64,000 bases of DNA from DATDAW01 sp036524675 (GCA_036524675.1 DATDBU010000113.1:106812-170811); one strand, 5' to 3'. Counted from the stretch's first letter, positions 45,456 through 55,308 are shown. Notes: generated from the sequence alone by a model not told the origin. A program made the numbers and translations.

Positions 45456-47021
45456 ATGAACCGCACCAAAGTCCTCGATGAAATAACCAGCCACCGCGAA
45501 CCATGGGATTTTCTCATTATCGGCGGCGGCGCAACCGGTCTCGGGTCCGCCGTCGACGCCGCAGCACGCGGATATCGCGTGTTGCTGGTCGAGCAGTACG
45601 ATTTTGCCAAAGGCACCTCCAGTCGCAGCACGAAGCTCGTCCATGGCGGAGTCCGTTACCTGAAACAAGGCAACATTTCCCTCGTTCTGGAAGCGCTCCA
45701 CGAACGTGGATTGCTCGTTCAGAACGCGCCGCATCTCGTTCATCACTTGTCGTTTATCGTTCCGGTCTACAGTTGGTGGGAAGGACCGTTTTACGGCATC
45801 GGGATGAAAATTTACGATCGCCTCGCCGGGAAACTGGGTCTTCGCCCCTCGGAAATCCTTTCCCGGGAAGAAACACTCCGCCGAATTCCCACCTTGGAAC
45901 CGAACGGTCTCCAGCGCGGCGTCAGCTATTACGATGGCCAGTTCGATGACTCGCGCCTTGCCGTGAATCTGGCCCAAACCGTTTTCGATCTCGGAGGACT
46001 GGCTATCAACTACATGAAGGTCGTCCGTCTCCTGAAAGAAGCCGATATCATCAGCGGCGCTGTCGTCGTCGACGCAGAAACGGGCATTGAACATGAAATT
46101 CTGGCGCGGTCCGTCGTCAATGCCACCGGTGTTTTCTCCGACGGCGTCCGGCAACTGGATGATCCGGCAGCTCGAAATATCATCGCCGCAAGTCAGGGTG
46201 CGCACATCGTGCTTCCCAAGGCATTTCTGCCTGGTGATAGCGCGATCATGGTCCCCCACACTCCTGATGGACGCGTCCTCTTCGCCGTGCCCTGGCACGA
46301 TCACGTTGTGGTTGGCACCACCGACATTGGCGTCGAAACCATTTCGGCAGAACCCGTTCCGCTCGAGGAAGAAATCGAATTCATCCTCGCCAATGCCGCG
46401 AAATACCTCAGCAAACCACCGCAACGCAGCGATGTGCTGAGCGCCTTCGCCGGACTGCGTCCGCTCGTCCGAACCGGGGACGCCAAGAGTACGTCCGCCA
46501 TGTCTCGCGACCACACGATCCTGATTTCCAATTCCGGTCTGCTGACGATTACCGGCGGCAAATGGACGACCTATCGCAGGATGGCCGAGGATGCTATCGA
46601 TCAAGCACAAATCGTGGCCGGCTTCGACAAACGCCCGTGCAAAACGGAGCACCTGCAGATCCACGGCTGGACGACACAGAGTATCCAACAAGAACACCTT
46701 CGTGTTTACGGTGCCGACGCCAAAGGCGTTGCCGACCTCGCCGTCAAAGATCCGTCGCTTGCCGAACCGATCCACCCGGAACTGCCTTATGTCGACGCCG
46801 AAGTGGTCTGGGCCGTTCGGGAAGAAATGGCGCGCACCGTGGAAGACGTCCTTTCCAGGCGTACGCGCGGGTTATTGCTCGGCGCTTGCGCCGCGATCGA
46901 GTCCGCGCCGAAAGTCGCGAAACTGATCGCCCGGGAGCTCGGCAAAGACGAAGCTTGGGAAGCGAAATCCGTCGCCGACTTCCAAACTGTGGCTAAAGGC
47001 TATTTGGTGTCTCCCTCGTAG
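45456..47021 (+). CDS. glpD: Glycerol-3-phosphate dehydrogenase (FAD)
   Basis: 521 aa. The FAD-binding start LIIGGGATGLGSAVDAAARG, followed by KGTSSRSTKLVHGGVRYLKQ, GLRPLVRTGDAKSTSAMSRD and ITGGKWTTYRRMAEDAI, is the GlpD/GlpA type. It oxidises glycerol-3-phosphate at the membrane and passes electrons to quinone. It works directly after GlpK. A strong hairpin with a T run follows 29 bases after its stop. Confidence 0.96.
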   Translation: MNRTKVLDEITSHREPWDFLIIGGGATGLGSAVDAAARGYRVLLVEQYDFAKGTSSRSTKLVHGGVRYLKQGNISLVLEALHERGLLVQNAPHLVHHLSFIVPVYSWWEGPFYGIGMKIYDRLAGKLGLRPSEILSREETLRRIPTLEPNGLQRGVSYYDGQFDDSRLAVNLAQTVFDLGGLAINYMKVVRLLKEADIISGAVVVDAETGIEHEILARSVVNATGVFSDGVRQLDDPAARNIIAASQGAHIVLPKAFLPGDSAIMVPHTPDGRVLFAVPWHDHVVVGTTDIGVETISAEPVPLEEEIEFILANAAKYLSKPPQRSDVLSAFAGLRPLVRTGDAKSTSAMSRDHTILISNSGLLTITGGKWTTYRRMAEDAIDQAQIVAGFDKRPCKTEHLQIHGWTTQSIQQEHLRVYGADAKGVADLAVKDPSLAEPIHPELPYVDAEVVWAVREEMARTVEDVLSRRTRGLLLGACAAIESAPKVAKLIARELGKDEAWEAKSVADFQTVAKGYLVSPS

Positions 47022-47049
47022 AGACCTGTAAAGCCCTTCTCTATCGTTA

Positions 47050-47078
47050 CGATCAAGGCGTTTTTCGCGCCTTGATCG
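47050..47078 (+). terminator. Rho-independent terminator of glpD
   Basis: An 11-bp perfect stem (CGATCAAGGCG with CGCCTTGATCG), seven-base loop and then TAATTTTTTC on the plus strand. The stem lies inside the last codons of the convergent minus-strand gene, so the same DNA serves as coding end and terminator. Confidence 0.85.
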
Positions 47079-47727
47079 TAATTTTTTCGTCCTTGATTTC
47101 GACGGCTTGAAGATCCCCGGCCACGGCAGACGCTTTGTTTTCCTTGGGTGGCACCATGCTTTCCAGCCACTCCTTGGATGAAATCAATCTCACCAGCCAC
47201 GTCGGAAATTCCGAATTGCCCGACCGAACGCTTACGGCCTCTGGACGCACGTTTCCCTTTTCGGTGACAAAAGACATCGAAACCTCTCCGTTGTAATACC
47301 GGTCTTCGAATGCCTTGATCGACGACAAAGGCACGCTCATTTGAGCCGCGATTCGCTGGCCATTTATAGTAACAAACACGTGATTCCGCAGTGCCGACCA
47401 ATCCGGATCGCGTGCAATGAGCGTGTTGATTTCATCGGCCGAAACCGAGAGCGTCGCGTCGATTCCCGCGTCGTAAGCCTCCTGGAACGCCTTCACCTTC
47501 GTGTTTACGGCGGTGTATTCTTCAGGTGTCGCCTCATAAACCGGCACCGGCTTCGCCGTAGTCGCCGTCATATCCTTCAGCCCGTAATATGTGGAAACCG
47601 CTCCCCACACGAGAGCAGCGACCAAAAGACCACAAATGACCAGGGCGAGAATGCAACCGCCGCCCAGGCAGCCGCAGCCTGATGATTTCCGCTTACCGAG
47701 AGGGGTCAAAACCGTTTGTTGCATCAT
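47053..47727 (-). CDS. Membrane-anchored protein of unknown function
   Basis: 224 aa. A Cys/Gly-rich cytoplasmic start (GKRKSSGCGCLGGGC), one membrane helix (ILALVICGLLVAALVWGAVS) and a periplasmic domain with an alpha/beta pattern (LSVSADEINTLIARDPDW, RIAAQMSVPLSSIKAFEDRY). No family recognised. The Cys-Gly cluster just before the helix is unusual and could bind metal or be acylated. Its 3' end is shared with the glpD terminator. Confidence 0.6.
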   Translation of the reverse strand: MMQQTVLTPLGKRKSSGCGCLGGGCILALVICGLLVAALVWGAVSTYYGLKDMTATTAKPVPVYEATPEEYTAVNTKVKAFQEAYDAGIDATLSVSADEINTLIARDPDWSALRNHVFVTINGQRIAAQMSVPLSSIKAFEDRYYNGEVSMSFVTEKGNVRPEAVSVRSGNSEFPTWLVRLISSKEWLESMVPPKENKASAVAGDLQAVEIKDEKITIKARKTP

Positions 47728-47878
47728 GACACGAAAAGCTTGAGGAGATTAAATATTCTTTCGCGCCGCGTTGTAGACGACTGACGCCATATTGGGAAGC
47801 AAACAATCCCAAGTCACTTGAAACGAGCAGGTTGGACCGCGCTCTGAATCAATGAAAACTGCGCTCCGATTTTACTGG

Positions 47879-48823
47879 CTACCGGCTCAGTTCGAGCATC
47901 CGGAGAATTGGTTTTTCGGCACGCTGCCGAATCGATTCCGGCATGGTGATCTCGGGCTCCAGATTCAGAAGCGCAAAATGAAGCTTCTCCAGTGTGTTGC
48001 GCTTCATGTGGCGGCAATCCGCACAGGCGCAACTGTCTGTCGGGCCCGGAATAAAGGTTTTTCCAGGCACTTCACGGCGCAGACGGTGCAACATGCCTGA
48101 TTCCGTCACGATGATGAACGCTCCCGCAGGATTCGTTTTGCAATACGACACCATCTTTTCGGTCGAGCAAATCTCGTCAGCCAACAGCCGGACAGCATAG
48201 GTACATTCTGGATGCGCAACCACCGGTGCGTCTGGAAACTCGCCACGAATCCGTTGGATACTCCGAGCTGTAAACTCGACATGCAGGTAACAATTTCCCT
48301 GCCACAAATCCATGGGACGGCCCGTCTGTTCAATAACCCACGAGCCGAGATTTTGGTCGGGGACAAATAAAATGTTCCGGTCCTTCGGCGCGGCATTGAC
48401 GATCTTGACCGCATTGCCGCTGGTGCAAATCACGTCCGACAAAGCTTTTACGCCGGCGCTGCAATTGATGTAGGCGACAACGTAGTAGTTTTTCTCCCGG
48501 TTCTCTTCCAGAAAAGCAGCCAGTTTCTCCGGCGGACACGAATCCGAAAGCGAACACCCAGCCTCAAGGTCCGGCAAAAGTACTTTCCGCGAAGGGTTTA
48601 CAATCTTCGCCGTCTCCGCCATGAAATGGACCCCGCAAAAAAGAATGACGTCCGCTTCGGCTTCCTTTGCCTTGTAACTCAGCCCGAGCGAATCACCGAC
48701 GAAATCTGCAATTTCCTGAATGTCCGCTGTCTGGTAATTGTGCGCGAGGATGACGGCATTCCGCTCCCGTTTGAGTTCCAGGATTTCCTCGGCAAGATCG
48801 ATTCCGGCAAGCGTGGCTGTCAT
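47879..48823 (-). CDS. nadA: Quinolinate synthase
   Basis: 314 aa. Condenses iminoaspartate with dihydroxyacetone phosphate to quinolinate in NAD synthesis, using a 4Fe-4S cluster. Typical parts: ILAHNYQTADIQEIADFVGD, ILFCGVHFMAETAKI, AYINCSAGVKAL, VVAHPECTYAV and the C-terminal CACADCRHMKRNTLEKL with the last cluster Cys. Full length. No nadB or nadC adjoins it. Confidence 0.96.
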   Translation of the reverse strand: MTATLAGIDLAEEILELKRERNAVILAHNYQTADIQEIADFVGDSLGLSYKAKEAEADVILFCGVHFMAETAKIVNPSRKVLLPDLEAGCSLSDSCPPEKLAAFLEENREKNYYVVAYINCSAGVKALSDVICTSGNAVKIVNAAPKDRNILFVPDQNLGSWVIEQTGRPMDLWQGNCYLHVEFTARSIQRIRGEFPDAPVVAHPECTYAVRLLADEICSTEKMVSYCKTNPAGAFIIVTESGMLHRLRREVPGKTFIPGPTDSCACADCRHMKRNTLEKLHFALLNLEPEITMPESIRQRAEKPILRMLELSR

Positions 48824-49094
48824 AAAAGTTTAAAGGGGTGGTGGGCCGCCACTTTAGCGGACACTGGACCTCAAGGCAATCGACGGTGCAATCTTTGGAA
48901 GTGTCAAAGCGCAGACGAAGGGATCGCCGCAGAAATCTCTGGCTGTGACAATTTCACGACTTTCTTGACGATATTCTGTCAATTGTAACGCATCGCCACG
49001 GGTGACGTTAAGATTCGGTTTCGGAGGCGGTTCGCGCTTTTCAACGGAATGGCGGCGGGTGCATCGTCCCGCCGCTCCACCACCCCTGACCGTC

Positions 49095-51752
49095 ATGAAG
49101 CGTACCCTTGCTTTTGCCGTTGCCTGCCTCGTCGCTACGCCGTTATTCGCGGCGCCCAAAGTCGTATTGATTTCACTGGATGGCGCAACCCCGCGTTTGG
49201 TCGACAAGTATACCCAAAGCGGCGCCCTGCTACCGGACGTCGGACTCGGTCTTCTCGAAGCCAGGGGCGTGAAAGCGCTGCAGAACACAACGGTCAATCC
49301 GTCGCTTACGGCCGTCGCACACGTGGCGATCGCGACGGGATCCACTGCAGCTCACAATGACATCCCAGCCAATAGTTTCCACAGCGTGGCGAGTCCGTTG
49401 AGCGCGTTTAATCTGAGCGGATTCGGCGCGCCGATCGGCGGCTATGAAATCGGGGATGGCAACGGCCATCCGTCACAGTCCGCAGAAGTGACCGCGGAGC
49501 CACTCTGGATCGGTCTCCGCAACGCCGGAAAGGTTGTGGCCACAGCTACCTGGCCGGGCGGCGACGGCGTTGATGTCAGACTTCCCGGTTTTACCAGTGC
49601 GACGGATCCGATCGTTCAGCCTGCAGCCGAGCGAACCGTGGACTACACAGTCCCGTTCGGCGCAACGACTTCTCCGTTTCAAAAAGGTTTCGCCCTGACG
49701 GCTGCAAACTTCGCCGGTGCGCCAGCGCAAACGGTTACGCAATTGGCTGCTGCGGGCCATCCATCGTTCAGTCCCGTGAAGCAGACCAATCTCGAAACGT
49801 TTACGTCCACCGGCGTTGGTTATGACATCAAAGCGGCCGTCCTGGACTCGACCAACGACAGCGTTACGAACTACGACACAGTGGTTTTCTTCAACAAGGC
49901 AGAGGGAATTCAGCCCGGGCCATTCTCACTTCCGTCGACCGGTCCCGCATACGTGCATCCCGCGACTGGAATCTCGGCTCTTTTTTACCTTGAAGGTCAT
50001 CCTAACAAGGGTGGCGTGCGATACTTCGTTTCGCGTCTTGAACCCGACCTCTCGGTCGTGCATTTGGCGCGTAGCTCGGTCAGTTTCATTCCGCGCAACG
50101 CCGCTGTCCTAGGCGACGCGGACGATGTTAACAACAACGTCGGTTTCTGGCAGCCACAGCCGGACTTTCGCATCGTCGAGCGCATCGACGCCGCGCCTTC
50201 CACCTTCGCCGCATTCCAGGATACCGAACTCGAGGCAATCTACGGAGAATTAGTCCGCGAATTTCCGAAATATCAGGCGCGCGTCGGCCTGAGGGCAATA
50301 TCCAAATTTCCGAATGCGGATCTCGTCATGATCTATATCGAGCAACCGGATGGTTCGGGACATCAGTTTTTCCTGACCGATCCGCGTCAGCCAACGGATT
50401 TCACCAATCCCAATTCCATTGGGGCGGGCCAGGATGCAGCCAAAGTCGCCCGCTATAACACATTGCTTGAAACCGCTTACGTCGCTGCCAACAACGCCGT
50501 GCAGTCCGTCATCGATGCCGTCGGCGTGGACAGCAATGGCGTTCCCAGGAGCAACATCTTCGTCGTGTCCGACCACGGTTTCGCGACTTTCCACACGGCA
50601 GTGACGCTGCTTCCCATTCTCACCGGCGCCGGTATTGACACGAGCAAAATCAAAATCGTTACGTCCGGTCCGGTAGCCAATATTTACATCAATCTCCAGG
50701 GCCGCGAACAGAACGGCAGCGCTAACCCGTACGAATATCTGGATTTGCAGCAGAAAATCGTAAGAGCACTGACCAACTTCGTGGATGTGAATCCCCACTA
50801 CACGCGGGGCGCCGCGAGTGTTCCGCTGTTCGAGAAAGTCTACGCCCGACCCAACCCATGGTCGATGGGTGACTCCAGTTTTGGGCGTCGGGTCAATGAC
50901 GTTGTAGGGCAGGACTCCGGTGATGTCTTCGCACTGTTAACCTTGGGATATAACTTCGACGGACGCCAGAATCCAGCCGTTATGCGTCTTGGTGACGCTT
51001 CCAGCGCGGTGTTCTCGTTGCCGAATTTTTACGGTGCGCACGGCTACAATCCTGCCCGTTCGGAGATGAGTGCAATTTTTTACGCCGCGGGCCCGAATAT
51101 CGCCAAAGCCGCGCCGCTGAGTCTCGTCTCGAATACTGACGTCGCCCCGACGATCATGCGTATTCTGGGTGTGCCTCCCTCTCCGACTGTGGACGGCAAG
51201 ACGTTGCAGCTGGGACCCGCGCCCCTCACACTCCTGAAAGCCGCGTCTCGCAAAACGCACGCTTCTGCGAGCGACAAAGATATCGTGCTACCGCTCACCG
51301 GTCCGCCCGGGATTGAATGTCGAAATTCCGGCGGCGCTTCCAGTTACTCGCTGGCTTTCACATTTAGCAATAACATCGCATCGGCGAGCGCGACATTCAG
51401 CGGCTCCGGCGTAGCTGCAAGTCCCATGATTTCAGGTTGCGTCGTCACAGTGCCCCTTACTGGCGTTGCCGACGTTCAATCGGCGAGCGTTATCCTTACT
51501 GGCGTCACCGATACGAACGGCAATCATCTTCCCAGCACCACCGTTAGAGTCGCTTTTCTGAAAGGCGATGTTAACGGCGATCTAATAGTCGATGAGGCGG
51601 ACCTGGCCGAAGTGAAATCTCAAGCTTCCGCCGGCGGCTCCCTCGAAAATTCCAACATCCGAAGCGATGCGACGGTTAATGGCGTTATCAATGCCGCGGA
51701 CGTCGCCTTCATCAAAGCCAACCTCGGCCACATCCTGCCAGCAAACCCTTAA
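49095..51752 (+). CDS. Exported phosphodiesterase/nucleotide-pyrophosphatase-type hydrolase with dockerin end
   Basis: 885 aa from ATG 49095 with signal peptide (LAFAVACLVATPLFA). The alkaline-phosphatase-superfamily metal site begins at VVLISLDGATPRLVDKY, the nucleophile Thr is probably in TVNPSLTAVAHVAIATGS, and further ligands are VSDHGFATFH and the late GAHGYNPARSEM. A beta domain follows near residue 730. The last 65 residues form two dockerin-type calcium loops (GDVNGDLIVDEADLAEVKS and TVNGVINAADVAFIKANLG). It likely cleaves phosphodiesters outside the cell and docks to a cohesin-like partner. The PEP-CTERM gene follows after 12 bases. Confidence 0.82.
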   Translation: MKRTLAFAVACLVATPLFAAPKVVLISLDGATPRLVDKYTQSGALLPDVGLGLLEARGVKALQNTTVNPSLTAVAHVAIATGSTAAHNDIPANSFHSVASPLSAFNLSGFGAPIGGYEIGDGNGHPSQSAEVTAEPLWIGLRNAGKVVATATWPGGDGVDVRLPGFTSATDPIVQPAAERTVDYTVPFGATTSPFQKGFALTAANFAGAPAQTVTQLAAAGHPSFSPVKQTNLETFTSTGVGYDIKAAVLDSTNDSVTNYDTVVFFNKAEGIQPGPFSLPSTGPAYVHPATGISALFYLEGHPNKGGVRYFVSRLEPDLSVVHLARSSVSFIPRNAAVLGDADDVNNNVGFWQPQPDFRIVERIDAAPSTFAAFQDTELEAIYGELVREFPKYQARVGLRAISKFPNADLVMIYIEQPDGSGHQFFLTDPRQPTDFTNPNSIGAGQDAAKVARYNTLLETAYVAANNAVQSVIDAVGVDSNGVPRSNIFVVSDHGFATFHTAVTLLPILTGAGIDTSKIKIVTSGPVANIYINLQGREQNGSANPYEYLDLQQKIVRALTNFVDVNPHYTRGAASVPLFEKVYARPNPWSMGDSSFGRRVNDVVGQDSGDVFALLTLGYNFDGRQNPAVMRLGDASSAVFSLPNFYGAHGYNPARSEMSAIFYAAGPNIAKAAPLSLVSNTDVAPTIMRILGVPPSPTVDGKTLQLGPAPLTLLKAASRKTHASASDKDIVLPLTGPPGIECRNSGGASSYSLAFTFSNNIASASATFSGSGVAASPMISGCVVTVPLTGVADVQSASVILTGVTDTNGNHLPSTTVRVAFLKGDVNGDLIVDEADLAEVKSQASAGGSLENSNIRSDATVNGVINAADVAFIKANLGHILPANP

Positions 51753-51764
51753 TCCATATAACTC

Positions 51765-52418
51765 ATGAAACTACCCATTTATATTCGACGAGCCCTGACT
51801 GTAGCCGCTGCCAGCCTCGGTTTGGCCGCCACATCCGATGCGGCCGTAACACTGACCATCGAAGACTTCGATGTCGCCCCGGAAAATCCGACCGCTGTTG
51901 TACTCGACCCTGCAACGGCCCTTTCCTTCGATATCAAATTGACATTACACTCCACATCCGAATCGCTCACCGGTATTAGCTATTTCCTTCAGGTAAATGG
52001 CGCGGGAAGCGGCTGGTTCAGCATTGCGTCTCGCGATATTAGCGACTCGTTGTTCGACGATCCAACAACGGACGGTCCGGACGTGTTGCAGATCGGCAAT
52101 GCTTTGTTGGCTCCTCAGAATAGCGTCGATCTCGGCGGCACGCTATCCGACCCTGACTTTCCGCCCGGAGCTGGCGACTGGTTGGTCGCGAAGTATACTC
52201 TCACAGCCCTTTCCGGAATCACGCCGGGCACTTATACGATCGGGACGTCATTTGCTTCGTATTCCGACGAAAACTTCGATAGCTTTGATCTGGCGAGTCC
52301 TGGATACACGGTGGTTGTGGTTCCAGAGCCTAACACCGCGATCCTTGGCGGGCTCGGCTTGAGTGGGGCAGTCCTCGCCATCCGCCGTCGGCCGCTTAAA
52401 TCATCGACGGTCGCGTGA
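51765..52418 (+). CDS. PEP-CTERM-sorted exported protein
   Basis: 217 aa: signal peptide, a beta-sandwich domain of the cohesin-like or unknown type (ATALSFDIKLTLHSTSESLT, TYTIGTSFASYSDENFDSF) and the C-terminal sorting tail VPEPNTAILGGLGLSGAVLA followed by RRRP. Such tails are cut by exosortase and the protein is exported, often with exopolysaccharide. Directly downstream of the dockerin hydrolase, which raises the possibility that the two bind each other. The beta domain is not firmly identified. Confidence 0.85.
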   Translation: MKLPIYIRRALTVAAASLGLAATSDAAVTLTIEDFDVAPENPTAVVLDPATALSFDIKLTLHSTSESLTGISYFLQVNGAGSGWFSIASRDISDSLFDDPTTDGPDVLQIGNALLAPQNSVDLGGTLSDPDFPPGAGDWLVAKYTLTALSGITPGTYTIGTSFASYSDENFDSFDLASPGYTVVVVPEPNTAILGGLGLSGAVLAIRRRPLKSSTVA

Positions 52419-52429
52419 TATACGTGCGC

Positions 52430-53215
52430 CCCTTGGAATGAATGAGAGTTTTTACTGCACTCTCCGTTGACAAGGCGCTCAGGATCGAATGTCGTCGCTG
52501 AAAACGCCGGCACGTCGGTTGCGTCGTGCATCCAACCCTGCACGCTTTCCGAAATGAATTCGGAAAGCGTATCCGCCTCCGGCAGTTGCTTCAATCCGAG
52601 CGTCACCGGGAAAAGTCGTCGTCTTGGTTGTGCAAGCCGGCCCAGAGCATCGTAAGTCGTGATCGGGTGCGAGTCTTTACTAGTCCTCCCAGTGTTTCCG
52701 AATAGATCGTTTCCGCGGCACCAACTGGTGCATTCAAAGACTGCGCTACCGTTTTGGTGGGGCCCCGGCTCGAATACTCGTAGCGTTCCCAGTATCCGTT
52801 GGGATGCACCACCTGCTTCAATTGGCGATAGTTGACCTCGTCTGACTTCTGATCGTAGTAGGACCACCTCGCTGTCAATGCCTTCCCGTCCTGATCGTTG
52901 ATCTCGCGGATTTTTACCCGCTTCATCCAAGGAAAATCTCTGTAAACGGTCTGCACCGGGAGACCAATGCATTGAAAGAGTTCCGAATCGAGCGAGTCTC
53001 GATGGTTTCCTGCGTAACCACGGCGAAGATGTCGAAATCATCGAGGAAGAGATTGCCCTCGGCCGTGACATCGGACTTCCGCAGGTGGCCGCGTCGTGGA
53101 AGTTCTCGGCAAAGTGCTGGCGCAGGAGGTAATCCTGCGCTTCGATAAATTTGACGATTCTTGATGCATATATAAGCGATTTGCCGAAGGAGTGACCCAA
53201 TACATCAACGACAAA
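52430..53215 (-). pseudogene. Rhs/YD-repeat core fragment and unassigned upstream sequence
   Basis: Readable Rhs core at about 52640-52956: LTARWSYYDQKSDEVNYRQL, VHPNGYWERYEYSSRG and SETLGGLVKTRTR, the last equivalent to a segment of the long Rhs gene at 58.7 kb; 26 bases are identical (52665-52690 and 58735-58760). The frame then shifts to ITTYDALGRLAQ. Upstream (52960-53215) a different frame reads SLIYASRIVKFIEAQDYLLR and HFAENFHDA, which I do not recognise. No complete gene remains. Confidence 0.65.
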
Positions 53216-53261
53216 CTACGTCTAACGTTTGTCGTTTTTTGCACACTTCTCTGAAAGCCGG
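53216..53261. repeat. 46-bp direct repeat, copy 1
   Basis: 45 of 46 bases match copy 2 at 59018-59063 in the same orientation. The core word is TTTGTCGTTTTTTGCACACT. On the minus strand it sits immediately before the unassigned and Rhs sequence at 52430-53215. Confidence 0.9.
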
Positions 53262-53283
53262 AGTCAAGGGGCGTGACGCGCAA

Positions 53284-53324
<41 letters not shown>

Positions 53325-53423
53325 AAGGATAATGCGATAGAGTTAGCGGTGTTGGCATGAAGTGGTTTTTCGGCTTTTATTTCCTAGGAGGGATTTGTCT
53401 GTTGTAGGCAGGAAGGAAAAAGC

Positions 53424-53525
53424 GTGATCAGTCTTCTCTTGGCGTCATTGCTGTTTTTGGGGGTAGCTTACGCTACTGTAATTACATTCGATCCCCGGTC
53501 CTCCATTCTGACCCAAGGCGCGCTC
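53424..53525 (+). pseudogene. N-terminal stump of an exported protein cut by the IS110 remnant
   Basis: From GTG 53424 about 34 residues read as a signal peptide and start of a mature protein (VISLLLASLLFLGVAYATV then ITFDPRSSILTQGALLA). The frame then enters the IS110 remnant and loses sense. A chance hydrophobic stretch is possible. Confidence 0.25.
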
Positions 53526-54555
53526 TTAGCGAGCCGCCACTGTGCAACGGGAGCGACCGGGGAAAGTTTTGAGCGCCTTAACCTCCGTGCGGGTTTTTAT
53601 TCGGGGTTGGGGTTTGCCGGCACGCGGTGGCTCGGGAACAAAGTTGCGGTCCTCGCGCAAGAGGTTCCAGGCGATGGTGCACATCCGACGGGCGACAATG
53701 AGGATGGCGGTGTTGGCCGCCTTGCCCCGCGCCCTGTGCCGGCGGTAAAAGGGCTCCGAAATAGGGCGAGCAACCAATGGCCACCCAGGCCGCCTCGATG
53801 AAGGCCCAGCGCAGCCATTTGTTGCAGGAGCTCAGCAGGCGGCCATGATAAATCTTGCCGCCGCTGGCGTGTGTCGTGGGCACAAGACCTGCATAGGCGC
53901 AGAGACGACTGGCATCGGGGAAGCGCTCGACAGCGTCGATCTCCGCGGCAATGACCGCCGCCAGGATTTGGCCGACGCCGGGGATGCTCAACAGCGCGGC
54001 GGGTCGCAGGATCGGCCTCATTGAAGGCGGCGATCTCCTTCTCCTGGACTTGCATCTGGCTTCCGATGACTTCGAGCAGGCCGAGGTGATGGCGCAATCG
54101 TCGCGTGCCGGCAGTTCCAGCCGGTCCAGGGCATGGGCGCCTTTGCGCCCGAAGAGATCCGAACACTGCGGCAGGGGCGGCGTTTCCTGCTGCCGGTCCA
54201 CCAGAGCGTGCACCCGATTGCGAAGGCGGGTCCGCATTCGGCTCCAGCATAGCCGTTGGCGCAGTAGGTTCTTGCGTCTGCGCGTGGCGGGAGCAGGCAC
54301 GTGGGCTCGGGCGATAAAGCCCCCGCGCAGCAGCAGGGCCAGTGCACGTGCGTCGAGTTTGTCGGTCTTGATCTGCGCGTCGGCTATGAGCCGGATCTTG
54401 AGCGGGTGGGCCAGCACGACTTCCTCCACTGCGGGAATCGCCTGCGGGGTGTCGTAGACCTTGCCCCAGTTCCAGCACGCCTCGATCACGACCTTCGATC
54501 TGCCTCCAAGGCTCTTCCAGATATTGAACGAAACCAGAAGCCGAGTTGCCCTCAA
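53526..54555 (-). mobile_element. IS110-family transposase remnant
   Basis: Transposase_20 signature SIPGVGQILAAVIAAEIDAV with FPDASRLCAYAGLVPTTHAS and YHGRLLSSCNKWLRWAFIEA, and an N-terminal DEDD-like part VVIEACWNWGKVYD with KTDKLDARALALLL, are IS110/IS1111 hallmarks. The frame is broken: the middle (LEVIGSQMQVQEKEIAAFNE) and the C-terminus (RARGKAANTAILIVARRMCT) lie in other frames, giving at least three shifts. The first 60 or so residues with the first catalytic Asp are not found. It cannot transpose by itself. No terminal repeats were recognised, as expected for IS110. Confidence 0.88.
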
Positions 54556-54559
54556 TTCG

Positions 54560-54783
54560 GGCTTCCAGCCTCGTTCCTCTTGTGCTGCGCAGACACAGCC
54601 GAGTGGAACGAGACAGATCCCGCAGACGCGGGACCTAAAGGGTGGCGCAGGAGGGCGCCATCAATTCGATTCCAACCTAGTTCATGGCGGGGTTTCTCCT
54701 TCTTAGGTCTTCCAACATCCCCCTTTTCGCCCCGCTTTCATGTTACCCGACCCCCAGATCCTGATCCCCTTCACGCCCCTTTG
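54560..54783. other. Non-coding stretch at the IS110 edge
   Basis: No gene is visible. It holds two short GC-rich stems (TCCCGC/GCGGGA near 54615 and TGGCGC/GCGCCA near 54643) and a run TTACCCGACCCCC near 54740 that resembles the TTACCTGACCCCC words at 55.5-55.6 kb. Confidence 0.35.
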
Positions 54784-55308
54784 TTAACGCGCTCCGGAAA
54801 ACGATGCGACAACACTTAAGACGGTTACAAATAGATAACATGCGCTTATCCCACCAATTCCGATCCAATACTTGATCCTATTATCTTGCTCGCCTATGCA
54901 AGTCCTCATTGTCTGAATCTTTTGAGAACAGAGCGACAAAGTCAGAACAAGAAATACCCATATCGCTAAAATGCACATCGCCATTCCCAACGCGCTCACT
55001 TCCCTTTTCAGTAGAAAAGCAGCTACAGGAATGCTGAGATTGAACAATCCCAAAATCGGAGTGAACCACGCCCGGCGCACACATTTACCCAGAATCACAC
55101 GCCTGGAACTGCTGTGCCTCACATTTGATTCACACTGTGGCACAGCCGCGACTGTCTCTTTCCCGATCAGAGTTTGGTAAACAGATGCACATCCCAGAGC
55201 TATCAGCAACAACGCACCACAAAGGCCGATCCACCGAAACACACCCTGCCCGTCTAGAGCAAAACCCACGATAAAACATGCCGATCCGATGTAGGTTGCG
55301 ATTTTCAT
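54784..55308 (-). CDS. Multi-spanning membrane protein, candidate immunity protein
   Basis: 174 aa with about five hydrophobic helices (GSACFIVGFALDG, IGLCGALLLIALGCASVY, WFTPILGLFNLSIPVAAFLL, ALGMAMCILAIWVFLVLTL, YWIGIGGISACYLFVTVLSV). No family recognised. Its ATG overlaps the stop of a short Rhs-tip-like frame (ATGA), the usual arrangement of a toxin end and its immunity gene. A membrane immunity protein would fit a membrane-acting toxin. Low GC relative to core genes. The role is inferred from context. Confidence 0.55.
   Translation of the reverse strand: MKIATYIGSACFIVGFALDGQGVFRWIGLCGALLLIALGCASVYQTLIGKETVAAVPQCESNVRHSSSRRVILGKCVRRAWFTPILGLFNLSIPVAAFLLKREVSALGMAMCILAIWVFLVLTLSLCSQKIQTMRTCIGEQDNRIKYWIGIGGISACYLFVTVLSVVASFSGAR

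Noticed and set aside
45435..46775. A 446-codon open frame on the minus strand opposite glpD
   Set aside because: Shadow of the GlpD frame; composition is Arg/Val/Asp-biased without domains.
51779..52400. Cohesin domain in the PEP-CTERM protein as an established call
   Set aside because: The beta pattern is compatible but no cohesin signature is clear enough; kept only as a hypothesis.
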